Positions 1 to 10,872 are shown, numbered from the stretch's first letter. The stretch is 64,000 bases of DNA from Pseudomonadota bacterium (GCA_031119395.1 JAVHYA010000005.1:32032-96031); one strand, 5' to 3'. The notes: generated from the letters alone by a model not told the origin. Program-made: numbers and translations.

Positions 1-2
1 CG

Positions 3-30
3 GGACGGGCATTTCGGCCCGTTCTTGTTT
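3..30 (+). terminator. Possible intrinsic terminator of a gene left of the window
   Basis: GGACGGGC at 3-10 pairs with GCCCGTTC at 17-24 (one G-T pair) around the loop ATTTCG, and is followed by TTGTTT. It would end a rightward transcript whose gene lies outside the window. Bases 31-277 hold no gene I can support. Confidence 0.45.
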
Positions 31-277
31 GAAACCGGTGCCCATGCCATGGTGCGCCACGCGTTCCCGACACGCTGCCGCTGCGTGCAGCGACGCAGGG
101 CGATGGCGCAGACGGACGTCGGCACCGGCCCGGCTCGCGCACCGACCGCGCGGCGGACCGTTGCACCGATGCGATCGACTGCGCCGACCTGCTGCCCGTC
201 GTGTCCTGCAGCGACCTGCCTCGCGACGCGCCCTGCGACTGTTCGTTCCGAGGCCGGCGCGCGCTCGGCGGCCCCCC

Positions 278-946
278 TCAGCGTCCCGCCGGCGCCAGCA
301 GCACCACCAGCGCCCCCGCGCCACCTTCGGCCGGCTTGGCCTGCACGAAGGCCAGCACCTCCTTCTTCTGGATCAGCCAGCGCTGTGCCTTGGTCTTGAG
401 CACGGGCTGCTTGCCGGGTGACCCCAGGCCCTTGCCGTGCACCACGCGCACGCAGCGCACGCCCTGGCGGTGCGCGGTACGGATGAAGCCGGCCAGCGCC
501 TCGCGCGCCTCGTCGCTGCGCAGGCCGTGCAGGTCGACCTCGCGCTGGATGGACCAGTCGCCGGCGCGCAGCCGGCGCGTCACGTCCGTTCCCACGCCGG
601 GGCGGCGGAAGCTCATCTGGTCGTCGGCGTCGAGCAGGGTGGTGACGTCGAACTCGTCGGACAGCGCTTCGCGCAGCGCCTGCGCCTCGTCGCGCTGGTG
701 CTGCACGGCCACCGGGGCGGGCGGCGTGGGCGCCAGGTGCACGATGGGCTTGCTGCGCAGCGGGCGGGTGGCGCCGGTGTCGGCGCCCACGGCGCGGGCG
801 AAGAGGTTCTGCTCGGCCTGCCGCTGCCTGTCGGCGGCGGCGCGCGCGGCGGCTTCGGCCTGTTCGCGGGCGCGCGTCTCGCTCAGGGCACGCTGCACCT
901 GCTTGAGGTCGGCCAGGCTCTTGAGGGGGGTGTTGGGGCGGGGCAT
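278..946 (-). CDS. Smr-domain protein
   Basis: A 222-residue protein with a C-terminal small MutS-related (Smr) domain: DLHG at 138-141, HGKG at 170-173 and the closing GGAGALVVLL strand at about 208-217. Smr domains bind or nick nucleic acids; stand-alone versions have been tied to branched DNA and to cleavage of mRNA in collided ribosomes, and sequence does not say which applies here. Residues 14-50 form a charged Ala/Arg/Glu/Gln-rich helical stretch, probably a linker. I chose the ATG at 946-944 (MPRPN); the frame stays open further upstream only because it runs across the radC region. It lies 107 bases downstream of radC on the same strand. Confidence 0.85.
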   Translation of the reverse strand: MPRPNTPLKSLADLKQVQRALSETRAREQAEAAARAAADRQRQAEQNLFARAVGADTGATRPLRSKPIVHLAPTPPAPVAVQHQRDEAQALREALSDEFDVTTLLDADDQMSFRRPGVGTDVTRRLRAGDWSIQREVDLHGLRSDEAREALAGFIRTAHRQGVRCVRVVHGKGLGSPGKQPVLKTKAQRWLIQKKEVLAFVQAKPAEGGAGALVVLLAPAGR

Positions 947-1053
947 GGGACGGGCCGGACAGGGGTCGTTGCTGCGGCGCCGCCGGCGGGCAGGCCGGGG
1001 CGCGTTCGCCGGGGCGGCGCGCTGCCGGCCAGCGTAACCCAAGTCGGCGCGGC

Positions 1054-1731
1054 TCACACCAGCCCGCGCTCGGCCATGGACAGGGCTTGGCCGGGGCCGA
1101 CGATGATGTGGTCGAGCACGCGCACATCGACCAGCGCCAGTGCCGCCTTCAGCGTCTGGGTGAGCGCCTCGTCGGCGCGCGAGGGCTCGACGCTGCCGCT
1201 GGGATGGTTGTGCGCCAGCACCACGGCGGCGGCGTGGTGGTGCAGGGCGCGCTGCACCACCTCGCGCGGGTAGACGCTGGTCTGGTTGAGGGTGCCGCGG
1301 AACAGTTCCTCGAGCGCGACGAGTCGGTGCTGGCTGTCGAGGAAGAGGGCGGCGAAGACCTCGTGCGGCCGGCCGGCCAGGTGCAGCTGCAGGTAGCGCT
1401 TGACGGCATCGGGCGCTTCGAAGGCCGCGCGTTCGGCCAGTTGCTCGGCCATGGCGCGGCGGGCCAGCTCCAGCACCGCCACCAGTTGGGCACGCTTGGC
1501 GCTGCCGCCCAGCCCCTTGACGCGCTGGAGATCGTCGGCGCCGGCCTGCAGCAGCCCGGCCAGTCCGCCGAAGGTGTCGAGCAAATGCTGCGCGAGCTGC
1601 AGCACGTTGGTGCCGGCCACGCCGGTGCGCAGCAGCAGCGCCAGCAGCTCGGCGTCGCCCAGCGCGGCGGCCCCGCGCGCCAGCAGCTTCTCGCGCGGAC
1701 GCAGGTCCGCCGGCAGGTCCTTGAATGCCAT
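1054..1731 (-). CDS. radC: RadC family JAMM/MPN-domain protein
   Basis: A 225-residue RadC/YicR protein. The N-terminal part ([17 protein letters not shown]) is the usual helix-hairpin-helix-like region with the [11 protein letters not shown] motif at 73-83. The C-terminal MPN domain carries the JAMM zinc signature: HNHPSGS at 174-180, Asp187, and a candidate upstream Glu124. Family members are commonly annotated as DNA repair proteins, but that role is doubtful and the biochemical activity is not settled. The start is fixed by GGGAGGA ending 4 bases before the ATG (GGGAGGATCACCATG). It is divergent from fkpB across about 100 bases. Confidence 0.92.
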   Translation of the reverse strand: MAFKDLPADLRPREKLLARGAAALGDAELLALLLRTGVAGTNVLQLAQHLLDTFGGLAGLLQAGADDLQRVKGLGGSAKRAQLVAVLELARRAMAEQLAERAAFEAPDAVKRYLQLHLAGRPHEVFAALFLDSQHRLVALEELFRGTLNQTSVYPREVVQRALHHHAAAVVLAHNHPSGSVEPSRADEALTQTLKAALALVDVRVLDHIIVGPGQALSMAERGLV

Positions 1732-1833
1732 GGTGATCCTCCCTGGGAGCACCGTTCCTCGGCCCAAACCCCCTCGGTCGGCCCGGCGGCACCCCTCTTC
1801 TAAAATCACGGACCAGTTTATCGGGGCGATCCC

Positions 1834-2292
1834 TTGTCTTTGAACACCACCGCTGCCGTGGTGCAGCCCGGCTCCTTCCTCACGCTGCACTACCGCCTGG
1901 CCGGCCCGGCCGGCGACATCATCAACACCTTCGCCGACAAGCCGGCCACGCTGTCGCTGGGCACCGGCGAGCTCTCGCCGGCCGTCGAGCAGCGCCTGCT
2001 GGGCCTGGAGGAGGGCACGCACGCCACCTTCGAGCTGCCGGCCGGCGAGGCCTTCGGCGAGCGCAACCCCGAGATGCAGCAGTGGGTGGCACGTGCGCTG
2101 CTGGCGCAGCTGGGCGACCCCGACGAGCAGTACCAGCCCGGCGACGTGGTGCAGTTCCCCACGCCCGACGGCACGGGCAGCTACGCGGGCGCAGTCATGG
2201 AAACGAGCGACACCGCGGTGCGCTTCGACTTCAACCACCCGCTCGCGGGGCAGCCCGTGACCTTCGAGGTGCGCCTCATCGGCGTGCTTTGA
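1834..2292 (+). CDS. fkpB: FKBP-type peptidyl-prolyl isomerase, SlpA/FkpB-like
   Basis: A 152-residue FKBP-fold prolyl cis-trans isomerase/chaperone of the SlpA type. The sequence shows LTLHYRL at 16-22, the [17 protein letters not shown] segment at 42-58 typical of SlpA, and then the inserted-in-flap domain ([12 protein letters not shown] and following). The start is the unusual codon TTG at 1834, which gives MSLNTT; an in-frame TTG at 1840 is the alternative. TAAAAT at 1801-1806 is a reasonable -10. It is probably co-transcribed with ispH, 11 bases downstream; fkpB (slpA) next to ispH is a widely conserved pair in proteobacteria. Confidence 0.9.
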   Translation: MSLNTTAAVVQPGSFLTLHYRLAGPAGDIINTFADKPATLSLGTGELSPAVEQRLLGLEEGTHATFELPAGEAFGERNPEMQQWVARALLAQLGDPDEQYQPGDVVQFPTPDGTGSYAGAVMETSDTAVRFDFNHPLAGQPVTFEVRLIGVL

Positions 2293-2303
2293 CGGCCCCC
2301 TCC

Positions 2304-3269
2304 ATGCAAAACGTCCAGGACATCCTCCTTGCCGAGCCGCGCGGCTTCTGCGCCGGGGTGGACCGCGCGATCGAGATCGTCGAGCGCGCCATCGCCAAGT
2401 TCGGTGCGCCCATCTACGTGCGCCACGAGATCGTGCACAACACCTACGTGGTCGAGACGCTGCGCGCCAAGGGCGCCGTCTTCATCGAGGACCTGGCCGA
2501 GGTGCCGCCCGGCGCCACGCTGGTCTTCAGCGCGCACGGCGTGAGCAAGGCGGTGGAGGCCGAGGCGCACGCGCGCGGCTTCTCGGTGTTCGACGCCACC
2601 TGCCCGCTGGTGACCAAGGTGCACGTCGAGGTGGCCAAGCTCGCGAAGGAGGGCTACGAGTTCATCATGATCGGCCACAAGGGGCACCCCGAGGTCGAGG
2701 GCACGATGGGCCAGCTCGACCACGGCATCCACCTGGTCGAGGACGTGGCCGACGTGGCGCGCGTGCAGCCCGGCCAGACCGAGAAGCTCGCCGTCGTGAC
2801 GCAGACCACGCTCTCGGTCGACGACGCCGCCGAGATCGCCGCCGCGGTGCGCGCGCGCTTTCCGGCCGTGCGAGAACCCAAGCAGCAGGACATCTGCTAC
2901 GCCACGCAGAACCGGCAGGATGCCGTCAAGGTGATGAGCCCGCAGGTCGACCTGGTCATCGTGGTGGGCAGCCCGACCAGTTCCAACAGCAACCGCCTGC
3001 GCGAACTGGCGCAGCGCCTGGGCACGCCGGCCCACATGGTCGATTCGGCGGCCGAGCTCGAGCCCGAGTGGTTCGAGGGCAAGGCCCGCGTGGGCCTCAC
3101 GGCCGGCGCCTCGGCGCCCGAGGTGCTGGTGCGCGAGGTGATCGAACGCATCAAGGCGCTGGGCGCCGTGTCGGTGCGCAGCCTGCAGGGCATCGAGGAG
3201 ACGATCAAGTTCCCGCTGCCCAAGGGGCTGAAGCTCGACGACATCCCGCCGCCGCAGCACATCTCATGA
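2304..3269 (+). CDS. ispH: 4-hydroxy-3-methylbut-2-enyl diphosphate reductase (IspH/LytB)
   Basis: A 321-residue enzyme for the last step of the MEP isoprenoid pathway, reducing HMBPP to IPP and DMAPP with an iron-sulfur cluster. The three cluster cysteines are visible at Cys16 (PRGFCAGV), Cys100 (DATCPLV) and Cys198 ([11 protein letters not shown]). Substrate residues are also present: HEIVHN at 41-46, SAHG at 76-79, GHPEVEGT at 127-134 and TQTTLS at 166-171. The length is normal. The start ATG at 2304 follows the fkpB stop closely. The downstream dehydratase start overlaps its TGA. Confidence 0.97.
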   Translation: MQNVQDILLAEPRGFCAGVDRAIEIVERAIAKFGAPIYVRHEIVHNTYVVETLRAKGAVFIEDLAEVPPGATLVFSAHGVSKAVEAEAHARGFSVFDATCPLVTKVHVEVAKLAKEGYEFIMIGHKGHPEVEGTMGQLDHGIHLVEDVADVARVQPGQTEKLAVVTQTTLSVDDAAEIAAAVRARFPAVREPKQQDICYATQNRQDAVKVMSPQVDLVIVVGSPTSSNSNRLRELAQRLGTPAHMVDSAAELEPEWFEGKARVGLTAGASAPEVLVREVIERIKALGAVSVRSLQGIEETIKFPLPKGLKLDDIPPPQHIS

Positions 3270-4231
3270 ATCGCATGCAAGACATCGACTGGCGCTGCGA
3301 AATCGATAGCGCCTCCCGCAGGCTGGGCGCGCAGTTCGGGCACTTTTTGCGTGAAACACCGCTGTGGCGTCTGCCGGCTTCCGCCGTCGGCGTGGCCGCG
3401 CCCGAGGCCGAGGTCTGGCTCAAGCTGGAGCACCTGCAGGTCAGCGGCAGCTTCAAGGCCCGCGGCATGATGAACCGGCTGCTGGCCAACGAGATTCCGA
3501 CTGCCGGCGTGGTCGTCGCCTCGGGCGGCAACGCCGGCATCGCGACCGCCGCGGCGGCCCAGGCCCTCGGCGTGCGCTGCGAGGTCTACCTCCCCGGCGT
3601 CGCGCCCGAGGCCAAGCGGGCGCGCCTGCGTGCCCTGGGGGCCGACGTGCGCGTGGTCGGCGAGTTCTACCCCGATGCGCTGGCGGCCTGCCTGGCGCGG
3701 CAGCAGGAGACCGGTGCCCTGCTCACGCACGCCTACGACCAGCCCGAAGTGGTGGCCGGTGCCGGCACGCTGGGCGTGGAGATCGAGCGCCAGGGTGGCC
3801 TGCCCGACGCGGTGCTGGTCAGCGTGGGCGGTGGCGGGCTCATCGGCGGCCTGGCGGGCTGGTTCCAGCAGCGCAGCCGCGTGGTGGCGCTGGAGCCCGA
3901 GGCCTGCCCGACGCTGCATGCCGCGCGTGCCGCCGGCGAGCCGGTCGACGTCGTCGTGGGCGGCGTGGCGGCCGACTCGCTGGGTGCCAAGCGCATCGGC
4001 GCCATCGCGTGGGAGATCACGCGGCAGCACGTGCGCGATTCGCTGCTGCTGCCCGACGACGCCATCCGCGCCGCCCAGCGGTGGCTGTGGAAGGAGATGA
4101 AGCTGGCCGTCGAGCCCGCGGCCGCGCTGCCGCTGGCCGCCCTGCAGACCGGTGCCTACGTGCCGCGCGTGGGCGAGAAGGTCTGCCTGATCGTCTGCGG
4201 CGCCAACGTCGACCCCGCGACGCTGGCCTGA
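3266..4231 (+). CDS. PLP-dependent threonine/serine dehydratase-like protein
   Basis: A 321-residue fold-type II PLP enzyme. SFKARG at 62-67 contains the PLP lysine (Lys64), SGGNAG at 86-91 is the substrate/PLP loop (SGGN, as in threonine and serine dehydratases), and GGGG at 187-190 is the phosphate-binding loop. Likely chemistry is beta-elimination of a hydroxyamino acid such as threonine or serine to ammonia and an oxoacid. There is no ACT domain, so the form is short and catabolic-like or a related lyase. The ATG at 3266 overlaps the ispH stop (ATGA). A second ATG at 3275 (MQDIDW) is possible. Confidence 0.8.
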   Translation: MNRMQDIDWRCEIDSASRRLGAQFGHFLRETPLWRLPASAVGVAAPEAEVWLKLEHLQVSGSFKARGMMNRLLANEIPTAGVVVASGGNAGIATAAAAQALGVRCEVYLPGVAPEAKRARLRALGADVRVVGEFYPDALAACLARQQETGALLTHAYDQPEVVAGAGTLGVEIERQGGLPDAVLVSVGGGGLIGGLAGWFQQRSRVVALEPEACPTLHAARAAGEPVDVVVGGVAADSLGAKRIGAIAWEITRQHVRDSLLLPDDAIRAAQRWLWKEMKLAVEPAAALPLAALQTGAYVPRVGEKVCLIVCGANVDPATLA

Positions 4232-4432
4232 CGCGCTGGTGGCGCTGCGGGGCGCCGCGGGGCGCCACTGAGGATGCGCTTCACGAATGCCCGCGCCGTG
4301 TGCATCTGCGGGCTCGGGCGATCTGCTTCGTTGCAAATGCTCGCAATGGCCGGGCTATTGCTGCGCTTTGCGCCTCGCATCTCATCCCGGTCCGCAGCGC
4401 CCCCTTGCCGCGTGATTCGTAAGGAGCATCCT

Positions 4433-5776
<1,344 letters not shown>

Positions 5777-5848
5777 TCTTGCCGACGCGGGCCGGAACCG
5801 GCCCGAAGTCCTGCTAGAATCGCAGGCTTCGACAAATTTGCGTCTTGT

Positions 5849-5939
<91 letters not shown>

Positions 5940-5945
5940 CACAAC

Positions 5946-5990
5946 AAAGCGCCATGCGGGTTCCGACCCCATGGCGCTTTCTTATTCCCT
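5946..5990 (+). terminator. Intrinsic terminator after tRNA-Ser
   Basis: AAAGCGCCAT at 5946-5955 pairs perfectly with ATGGCGCTTT at 5971-5980, with further G-C pairs possible in the loop, and is followed by CTTATTCCCTTTTT. It lies 6 bases after the tRNA. Confidence 0.8.
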
Positions 5991-6375
5991 TTTTGTGCGG
6001 GGCCGGCCGACCTTGGGCGGGCGGCTGAAAAAAGGGGGCGCGGGGCGGCGGTGCGGCGCGGCAGCAATCGCGCACGACAGGCTGCACTATCCAGGAATGC
6101 CCCAGGAAGACGCCGCCGAGGCATCCGCCACACCGTCGGACGGCTTACGCCGACAACGCCAGCTCCCTGAAGGCCCCAGCTGCTTCTGAGTACGAGGACG
6201 AGCGCGTCAGTGCCGATGCCGCCGAGCACCCGGCCGGTTGCTGGCCGAGCCAGGGCGACGTCTGCGCTCGTGATCCGCTTGGCCAGAACATGCGCGGCCA
6301 TGCCAGAGCAACCGGCGCGCTGCGGGCCGCACCCCGGCCCAGGTTGCCAGGTCCCGAGCGCCGAGGGTGATGTGC
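5991..6375. other. Gene-free junction between housekeeping and accessory DNA
   Basis: About 385 bases with no coding region I can support on either strand. Short open frames exist (for example a plus-strand frame reading ADNASSLKAPAASEYEDE near 6148) but have no start, no ribosome site and no family I know; a decayed gene fragment is possible. No copy of the tRNA-Ser 3' end was noticed here. Confidence 0.5.
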
Positions 6376-7326
6376 TCAGGCGTCCAGCACCAATCGCGCC
6401 GTGAGACTGCCGGAGCAGCACACCATGATCGATCGGTTGCTCGCCTTCTCCTCGTTCGAGAGGTAGTCGTCGCGATGGTCGGGCGTGCCTTCCAGTACCG
6501 GGGTGCAGCATGTGCCGCAAACGCCTTGCGAGCAGGAATACTGGACGGGGACGCCGGCATCGAGCAGCGTGTCCAGCAGCGTCCTGCCCGCTTCGACGCG
6601 CAAGGTCTTGCCACTGCGGGCGAGGTGCACCTCGTAGCCACCGGTGGTCGCCGCCTGCTGGCTGGCACTGAAGCGCTCGAGGTGCACGCGCTGTGGCGGC
6701 AGGCCGCTGCAGGCGCTGGCGAATGCGTCCAGCATGCTGCCCGGCCCGCAGCAGTACACGTGCGAACCGGCCGGTGCTTCGCGGACGATCGCGGCGATGT
6801 CCGGCCGCTCCATGTCCTCGCCGGTGCAGTGGAGGTTCACCCCGTCGCCGCTGCCGCCCAGCGCGTTCAATTCCTGCAGGTACGCCGCGCGTTGTCGCGA
6901 GCGGATGGCGTAGTGCAGACGCCAGGTGCGTCCCAGTGCATTGAGACGCGCGGCCATCGACATGAAGGGTGTGATGCCGATCCCGCCCGCGATGAAGATC
7001 GACAGTGGCGCATCCTCGTACAGCGGGAAATCGTTGACCGGCAGGCTGCTCCTGAATCGATCGCCGGGCCGCGGCGTGCTGTGCATCCAGGCTGAGCCGC
7101 CCCGGCTCTCGGCGGCGCGATCGACAGCCACGACGTAGCGGTGGCGTTCCGCCGGATCGTTCACCAGGGAGTAGCTGCGCAGCAGGCCTTCAGGCAATTC
7201 GAGGTCGATGTGTGCACCGGCGGTGAAGGAGGGAAGCGGTGCGTCGGTGGCGGAAACGAACTCGTACGACACGATGCCCTCCGCCTCGCGTCGAAGCTGC
7301 CGCAACACGAGTTGCGGACCGTTCAC
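6376..7326 (-). CDS. Phthalate dioxygenase reductase-type flavin/ferredoxin reductase
   Basis: A 316-residue single-chain reductase that passes electrons from NAD(P)H through flavin to a plant-type 2Fe-2S cluster, and on to the oxygenase encoded just upstream. Order of domains: flavin domain with RSYSLVND at 50-57, nucleotide domain with GGIGITPF at 114-121, and C-terminal ferredoxin domain with Cys265, Cys270, Cys273 and Cys303. This FMN-NAD-FeS order is the phthalate/vanillate reductase type. The start is taken as GTG at 7326, overlapping the oxygenase stop (GTGA); the frame extends upstream but would then overlap the oxygenase by about 60 bases. Confidence 0.9.
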   Translation of the reverse strand: MNGPQLVLRQLRREAEGIVSYEFVSATDAPLPSFTAGAHIDLELPEGLLRSYSLVNDPAERHRYVVAVDRAAESRGGSAWMHSTPRPGDRFRSSLPVNDFPLYEDAPLSIFIAGGIGITPFMSMAARLNALGRTWRLHYAIRSRQRAAYLQELNALGGSGDGVNLHCTGEDMERPDIAAIVREAPAGSHVYCCGPGSMLDAFASACSGLPPQRVHLERFSASQQAATTGGYEVHLARSGKTLRVEAGRTLLDTLLDAGVPVQYSCSQGVCGTCCTPVLEGTPDHRDDYLSNEEKASNRSIMVCCSGSLTARLVLDA

Positions 7327-8639
7327 GGCGTGTAGCCGAAACCGGCATCCAGGCGCGCGGTCATGTGCTCGGCGTGATCCTGCCACTGCACGCCGGCAGG
7401 CAGCGTGAGCGACACCGCGCGCACCATGAATGTCGAAGGGTCGCCGACACCTTGGGGTTGAACGCCGCTGCCGTGCAGGTTGCGAACCGTGTCCAGCAGC
7501 AGGCGCCGTGTCATCGCCACGCCCGTGTCGCTGATGCCGAGGTTTTCCTTGCTGCGATCGTAGATCGCAGCCACGCCTGACTGGCAGGCCGCATCCTGCA
7601 CCCAGAGCCCCGGCAGGCCGGAAAACCAGGTCTTCGTCTGCGCGTCATAGTTGAAGAGATAGCCGTTCTGGCGGGTGTACTTGGTCCAGTACTTGGCAAA
7701 CGGCTCGGTGGCCGGCCGCGGGGCGAAGGCGTCCTTGCTGGCATGCCCGGTCTCACGGCCCGCATGGCCGTTCTCGAACAGCGCGCGCGACTTGTCGTAG
7801 AGCTTCTCCGAGGGGTGATAGGAGAACATGATGCACAGCGTGTTGTAGTCGTCGAGCGGCACCCAGGCATGGCCTGACAGTTCCGGGTACTGCGACTGCG
7901 GTGGCACCAGTGTCCAGAAGGGCAGCAGGAACTGGTTGACCCGCCAGTAGCTCGTCTCGTCGTCCAGTTTGCGGCGCGAGGCGATGCTCATGCCGAAGGA
8001 TTGGCGCTGGCACTGGAACGTGGGGCGCAGGTCACGCTTGGCGATCCAGTCGCTGATGGCGCCTTGCGCATCGATGCGGCCGTGCAGGATGGGCGCGTGC
8101 GCAGAGTCGATTTCTCCCTCCACCGCCTGCAGCCAGTTGCATTCCTGCACGCGGAAGCTGACGTGTACGCGCTCCGCGGGCACGAGGTTCCATTCCATCT
8201 CCGGCAGCGGCGGCGGGTCGTCCTGTTGCGCACCCATGTACGCCCAGGCAATGCCGTTGCGCTCGCGGCAGGCGTAGGCCTTCAGGCGGACCTTGTCCTT
8301 CAGCCGGCTCTCCGGCAGTTCGGCCGGCAGGTCCTGCACGTGTCCGTCGGTGCCGAACTTCCACCCGTGGTAGACGCATCGCAGCCCGCAGTCCTCGTTG
8401 CGCCCGAACACCAGGGGCGCACCCCGGTGCGGGCAGGCATGGTCCACGAGGCCGAGCCTGCCTTCGCTGTCGCGAAAGGCAATGAGGTCCTCGCCCAGCA
8501 GGCGCACCCGCTGCGGCATGCCACCCGCCGTCAAATCGCTCGAAGGAAGGAAGGGAATCCAGTACAGGCGCATCAGGCCGCCCATGGCGGTACCGGGGCC
8601 GACGCGCACAAGGGTTTCGTTGTCTTCAGGAGAGAGCAT
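7323..8639 (-). CDS. Rieske non-heme iron oxygenase, phthalate 4,5-dioxygenase-like large subunit
   Basis: A 438-residue ring-hydroxylating oxygenase alpha subunit. The Rieske centre is Cys69-x-His71 (ACPHRG) and Cys88-x2-His91 (CVYHGW). The catalytic iron site is the segment ECNWLQAVEGEIDSAHAPILH with Asp178, His181 and His186. The arrangement matches the phthalate 4,5-dioxygenase/vanillate demethylase group, whose members hydroxylate or demethylate aromatic and some alicyclic acids using the reductase encoded downstream. No beta-subunit gene is present, which is normal for this group. The operator at 8670-8683 and a TACAAT -10 (8687-8682) precede it. The true substrate is unknown. Confidence 0.9.
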   Translation of the reverse strand: MLSPEDNETLVRVGPGTAMGGLMRLYWIPFLPSSDLTAGGMPQRVRLLGEDLIAFRDSEGRLGLVDHACPHRGAPLVFGRNEDCGLRCVYHGWKFGTDGHVQDLPAELPESRLKDKVRLKAYACRERNGIAWAYMGAQQDDPPPLPEMEWNLVPAERVHVSFRVQECNWLQAVEGEIDSAHAPILHGRIDAQGAISDWIAKRDLRPTFQCQRQSFGMSIASRRKLDDETSYWRVNQFLLPFWTLVPPQSQYPELSGHAWVPLDDYNTLCIMFSYHPSEKLYDKSRALFENGHAGRETGHASKDAFAPRPATEPFAKYWTKYTRQNGYLFNYDAQTKTWFSGLPGLWVQDAACQSGVAAIYDRSKENLGISDTGVAMTRRLLLDTVRNLHGSGVQPQGVGDPSTFMVRAVSLTLPAGVQWQDHAEHMTARLDAGFGYTP

Positions 8640-8669
8640 GAGGGGCTCCGAAAATGTCCACGAAAATCT

Positions 8670-8683
8670 ATTGGTTAAACCAT
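8670..8683. promoter_or_regulatory. GntR/FadR-type operator, site 1 (ATTGGTTAAACCAT)
   Basis: A perfect GGT-N3-ACC dyad with ATT/CAT flanks, 31 bases upstream of the oxygenase ATG. In the leftward direction TACAAT (8687-8682) overlaps it, so bound regulator would cover the -10. Spacer TAA belongs to the western class. Confidence 0.75.
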
Positions 8684-8755
8684 TGTAAATGACCGAGCGC
8701 GTTGGCGAAAGCCTGCGGAGAGGGTTGCACTCGGGGTATTACCGAAGAATGATTG

Positions 8756-8769
8756 ATTGGTCAGTCCAT
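8756..8769. promoter_or_regulatory. Imperfect GntR/FadR-type operator, site 2 (ATTGGTCAGTCCAT)
   Basis: Same dyad with one mismatch in the right half (TCC for ACC), 39 bases upstream of the receptor gene at 8808. It is the weakest of the thirteen and does not fit the spacer pattern of its neighbours. Confidence 0.45.
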
Positions 8770-8807
8770 TATCCTTTCGGTCGATTCGTTTTCCCAGGAG
8801 TTCCGTC

Positions 8808-9806
8808 ATGCCCATGCAAAGCAGCGGCCGCCGCACCGCCCTCGTCCGGATTGCCGCGGGTGCAGGCGCTCTGGCCCTGTCTTCCGGCCGCCTGCTTGCG
8901 CAGGGGACCACCTGGCCCGATAGGCCCATCACCTTGATCACGCCCTTCGGCGGCGCCGTCGACGTGCTGGCGCGACTGATCGCCGCCGACCTGGGCAGCC
9001 GCCTGGGGCAGACGGTGATCGTGGAGCAGAAGATCGGAGGCTCGGGAACCATCGGCATGGCGGCGGTGGCCCGCGCGCGTCCAGACGGCTACACGATCGG
9101 CATGGGCACGACCACGTCGCTGACTTCCGCGCCGCACCTCATCAAGAACCCGGGCTACGACGTCGAGAAATCCTTCACCTATCTCGGTCTGATCCAGACC
9201 TCGCGCCAGGTCCTGACGGTGTCGCCCAAGCTGGGCGTGGACACGTTGCAGGACTTCATCGCTCTCGCCAAGTCCAGGCCCGGCACGCTCAACTTCGGAT
9301 CGAGCGGCGTCGGCAACAGCATTCACCTGGCGGTGGAGCAGTTCAACGCGGCCGTCGGCATCAAGGCGGTGCACGTGCCGTTCAAGACGGGCAACGAGAC
9401 CGACACCGCCATGATTGCCGGTCAAGTGCAGTACACGATCGCGTCGCTCGCCACGTCGCTGCCGCTCATCCAGGCCGGGCGCATCAAGGCGCTGGCGGTG
9501 ACGGGAGAGGGCCGTGATCCGGCGCTGCCGAACGTGCCCAACCTCGGCGAATCCGGCCTGCCGGTGCGGATTCCGGACCAGCTGTTCGGCATGGTCGGGC
9601 CGGCCAGCATGCCGGCGCCGGTGACGTCGAAACTCCTGAAGGCCGTCGCGGACATGCAGGCCGACCCCGCGTTCCAGGAGTCCGTGCGCCGCACCGGCGG
9701 CGTGCCTTCGCTGGTGCATGGAGAGGCCTTCCGCAAGCTGGCGCTGGGCGACAGCCAGACATGGGGCGATCTCATCAAGCGACTGGGCATCACGCTCAGC
9801 AGTTGA
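8808..9806 (+). CDS. Bug/TctC-type periplasmic receptor 1
   Basis: A 332-residue extracytoplasmic receptor of the tripartite tricarboxylate (Bug) family, binding a small carboxylate or similar ligand between two lobes. Residues 1-31 form an export signal with adjacent arginines (GRRTALVRIAAGA) before a hydrophobic core and LLAQ, possibly a Tat signal. Mature-protein hallmarks are WPDRPITLITPFGG-D and ARPDGYT. The loop after Pro-Phe-Gly-Gly has AVD. The ATG at 8808 has CCAGGAG 7 bases upstream. No TctA/TctB membrane partner is near. It leads a three-gene unit with the enone reductase and the TIM-barrel protein. Confidence 0.9.
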   Translation: MPMQSSGRRTALVRIAAGAGALALSSGRLLAQGTTWPDRPITLITPFGGAVDVLARLIAADLGSRLGQTVIVEQKIGGSGTIGMAAVARARPDGYTIGMGTTTSLTSAPHLIKNPGYDVEKSFTYLGLIQTSRQVLTVSPKLGVDTLQDFIALAKSRPGTLNFGSSGVGNSIHLAVEQFNAAVGIKAVHVPFKTGNETDTAMIAGQVQYTIASLATSLPLIQAGRIKALAVTGEGRDPALPNVPNLGESGLPVRIPDQLFGMVGPASMPAPVTSKLLKAVADMQADPAFQESVRRTGGVPSLVHGEAFRKLALGDSQTWGDLIKRLGITLSS

Positions 9807-9816
9807 GGCTGTCCGC

Positions 9817-10872
9817 ATGCAAGAGAAAAAGACCGCGCTGATCGCCGGCGCCAGCGGCATCGTGGGACGCGGCATCGCCGAGCGCCTGGTGGGCGACGGC
9901 TGGCGCGTGCTGTGCGCGAGCCGCTCGGGTGGCGGCAACCTGCCCGGGACGGACGGTGTGGCGGTGGACCTTCTGGACGCCCATGCGTGCGCGAAGGCCG
10001 TGGCGTCGCACACGGGCATCACGCATGTGTTCCATGCGGCCTTCCAGCCGGCACCCAGCCGCGCCGCCGAAGTGGCGCCGAACCTGGCGATGCTGCGCCA
10101 TGTGGTCCAGGCGGTGCAACAGGCCTCGCCCGTGTTGAGCAAGGTGGTGCTCGTCACGGGCGCGAAGTTCTACGGCATCCAGTGGGGCGCGAGCCCGACG
10201 CCCTGCCGCGAGAGCGACCCGAGACAACTGCCGCCGAACTTCTACTACGACCAGGAAGACTGGCTGCGCGAAGCCAGTCGCGGCGCGCGCTGGCGCTGGG
10301 TCAACCTGATTCCGCCTTTCGTGTCCGGCTATGCAGTGGGCAATCCGATGAATCTGGTGCTGGGCCTCGGGCTCTATGCCGCGGTGTGCAAGGAGCTTGG
10401 CATGCCGCTGCGCTTTCCCGGCAGTGCGGGCGCCTACGAGGCCCTGCACCAGATCGCGGACGCGCGGCAAATCGCCGCCGCAGCGGCATGGGCCGCGAAC
10501 GCGCCGGCAGCCGAGGACGAGGCCTTCAACGTCACGAACGGCGACCCGGCGCGCTGGCGTCATACGTGGCCTGTGCTCGCAGACGCACTCGGCATGGCCT
10601 TCGCCGAGCCGAAGACGCTGCCCCTCGCGGACCTGATGCCGGCGCAGCAAGCCGTGTGGGACCGCATTGCGCGCCGGCATGGCCTGCGCACCATCGACAT
10701 CGGCAAGATCGTCGACTGGCGGTGGATGGACTACATGCTGCGCCAGTCGCACGACATCGTGCTGGCGACAGCGAAGATCCGGCGCGCCGGATTCCACGAC
10801 TGCATCGACACCGATGCGACGCTGGTCCAGCGACTGCGCGAACTACAGGCCAGCGAGGTGCTGCCGACATGA
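9817..10872 (+). CDS. PRISE-family SDR (progesterone 5-beta-reductase/iridoid synthase-like enone reductase)
   Basis: A 351-residue extended short-chain dehydrogenase. The NAD(P) loop is GASGIVG at 11-17. Instead of the ordinary YxxxK pair it shows the PRISE signatures TGAKFYG at 114-120 (Lys117) and NFYYDQED at 141-148 (candidate catalytic Tyr144). Members of this family reduce the C=C bond of activated enones, including steroid 4-en-3-ones and monoterpenoid enals. This suggests an alpha,beta-unsaturated carbonyl intermediate in the pathway. It starts 10 bases after the receptor stop and its own stop overlaps the next start. A generic epimerase/dehydratase label would miss this. Assignment is by motif only. 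Confidence 0.8.
   Translation: MQEKKTALIAGASGIVGRGIAERLVGDGWRVLCASRSGGGNLPGTDGVAVDLLDAHACAKAVASHTGITHVFHAAFQPAPSRAAEVAPNLAMLRHVVQAVQQASPVLSKVVLVTGAKFYGIQWGASPTPCRESDPRQLPPNFYYDQEDWLREASRGARWRWVNLIPPFVSGYAVGNPMNLVLGLGLYAAVCKELGMPLRFPGSAGAYEALHQIADARQIAAAAAWAANAPAAEDEAFNVTNGDPARWRHTWPVLADALGMAFAEPKTLPLADLMPAQQAVWDRIARRHGLRTIDIGKIVDWRWMDYMLRQSHDIVLATAKIRRAGFHDCIDTDATLVQRLRELQASEVLPT

Noticed and set aside
1-1037. Long plus-strand frames over the Smr gene (25-421, 201-1037, 437-1273)
   Set aside because: They are Arg/Ala/Ser-rich antisense shadows caused by high GC, with no ribosome site or family; the Smr frame on the minus strand has clear motifs.
8756-8769. Site 2 as a full member of the operator set
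   Set aside because: Kept only as imperfect: one half reads TCC, and its spacer breaks the western pattern. It was left out of the two-class comparison.
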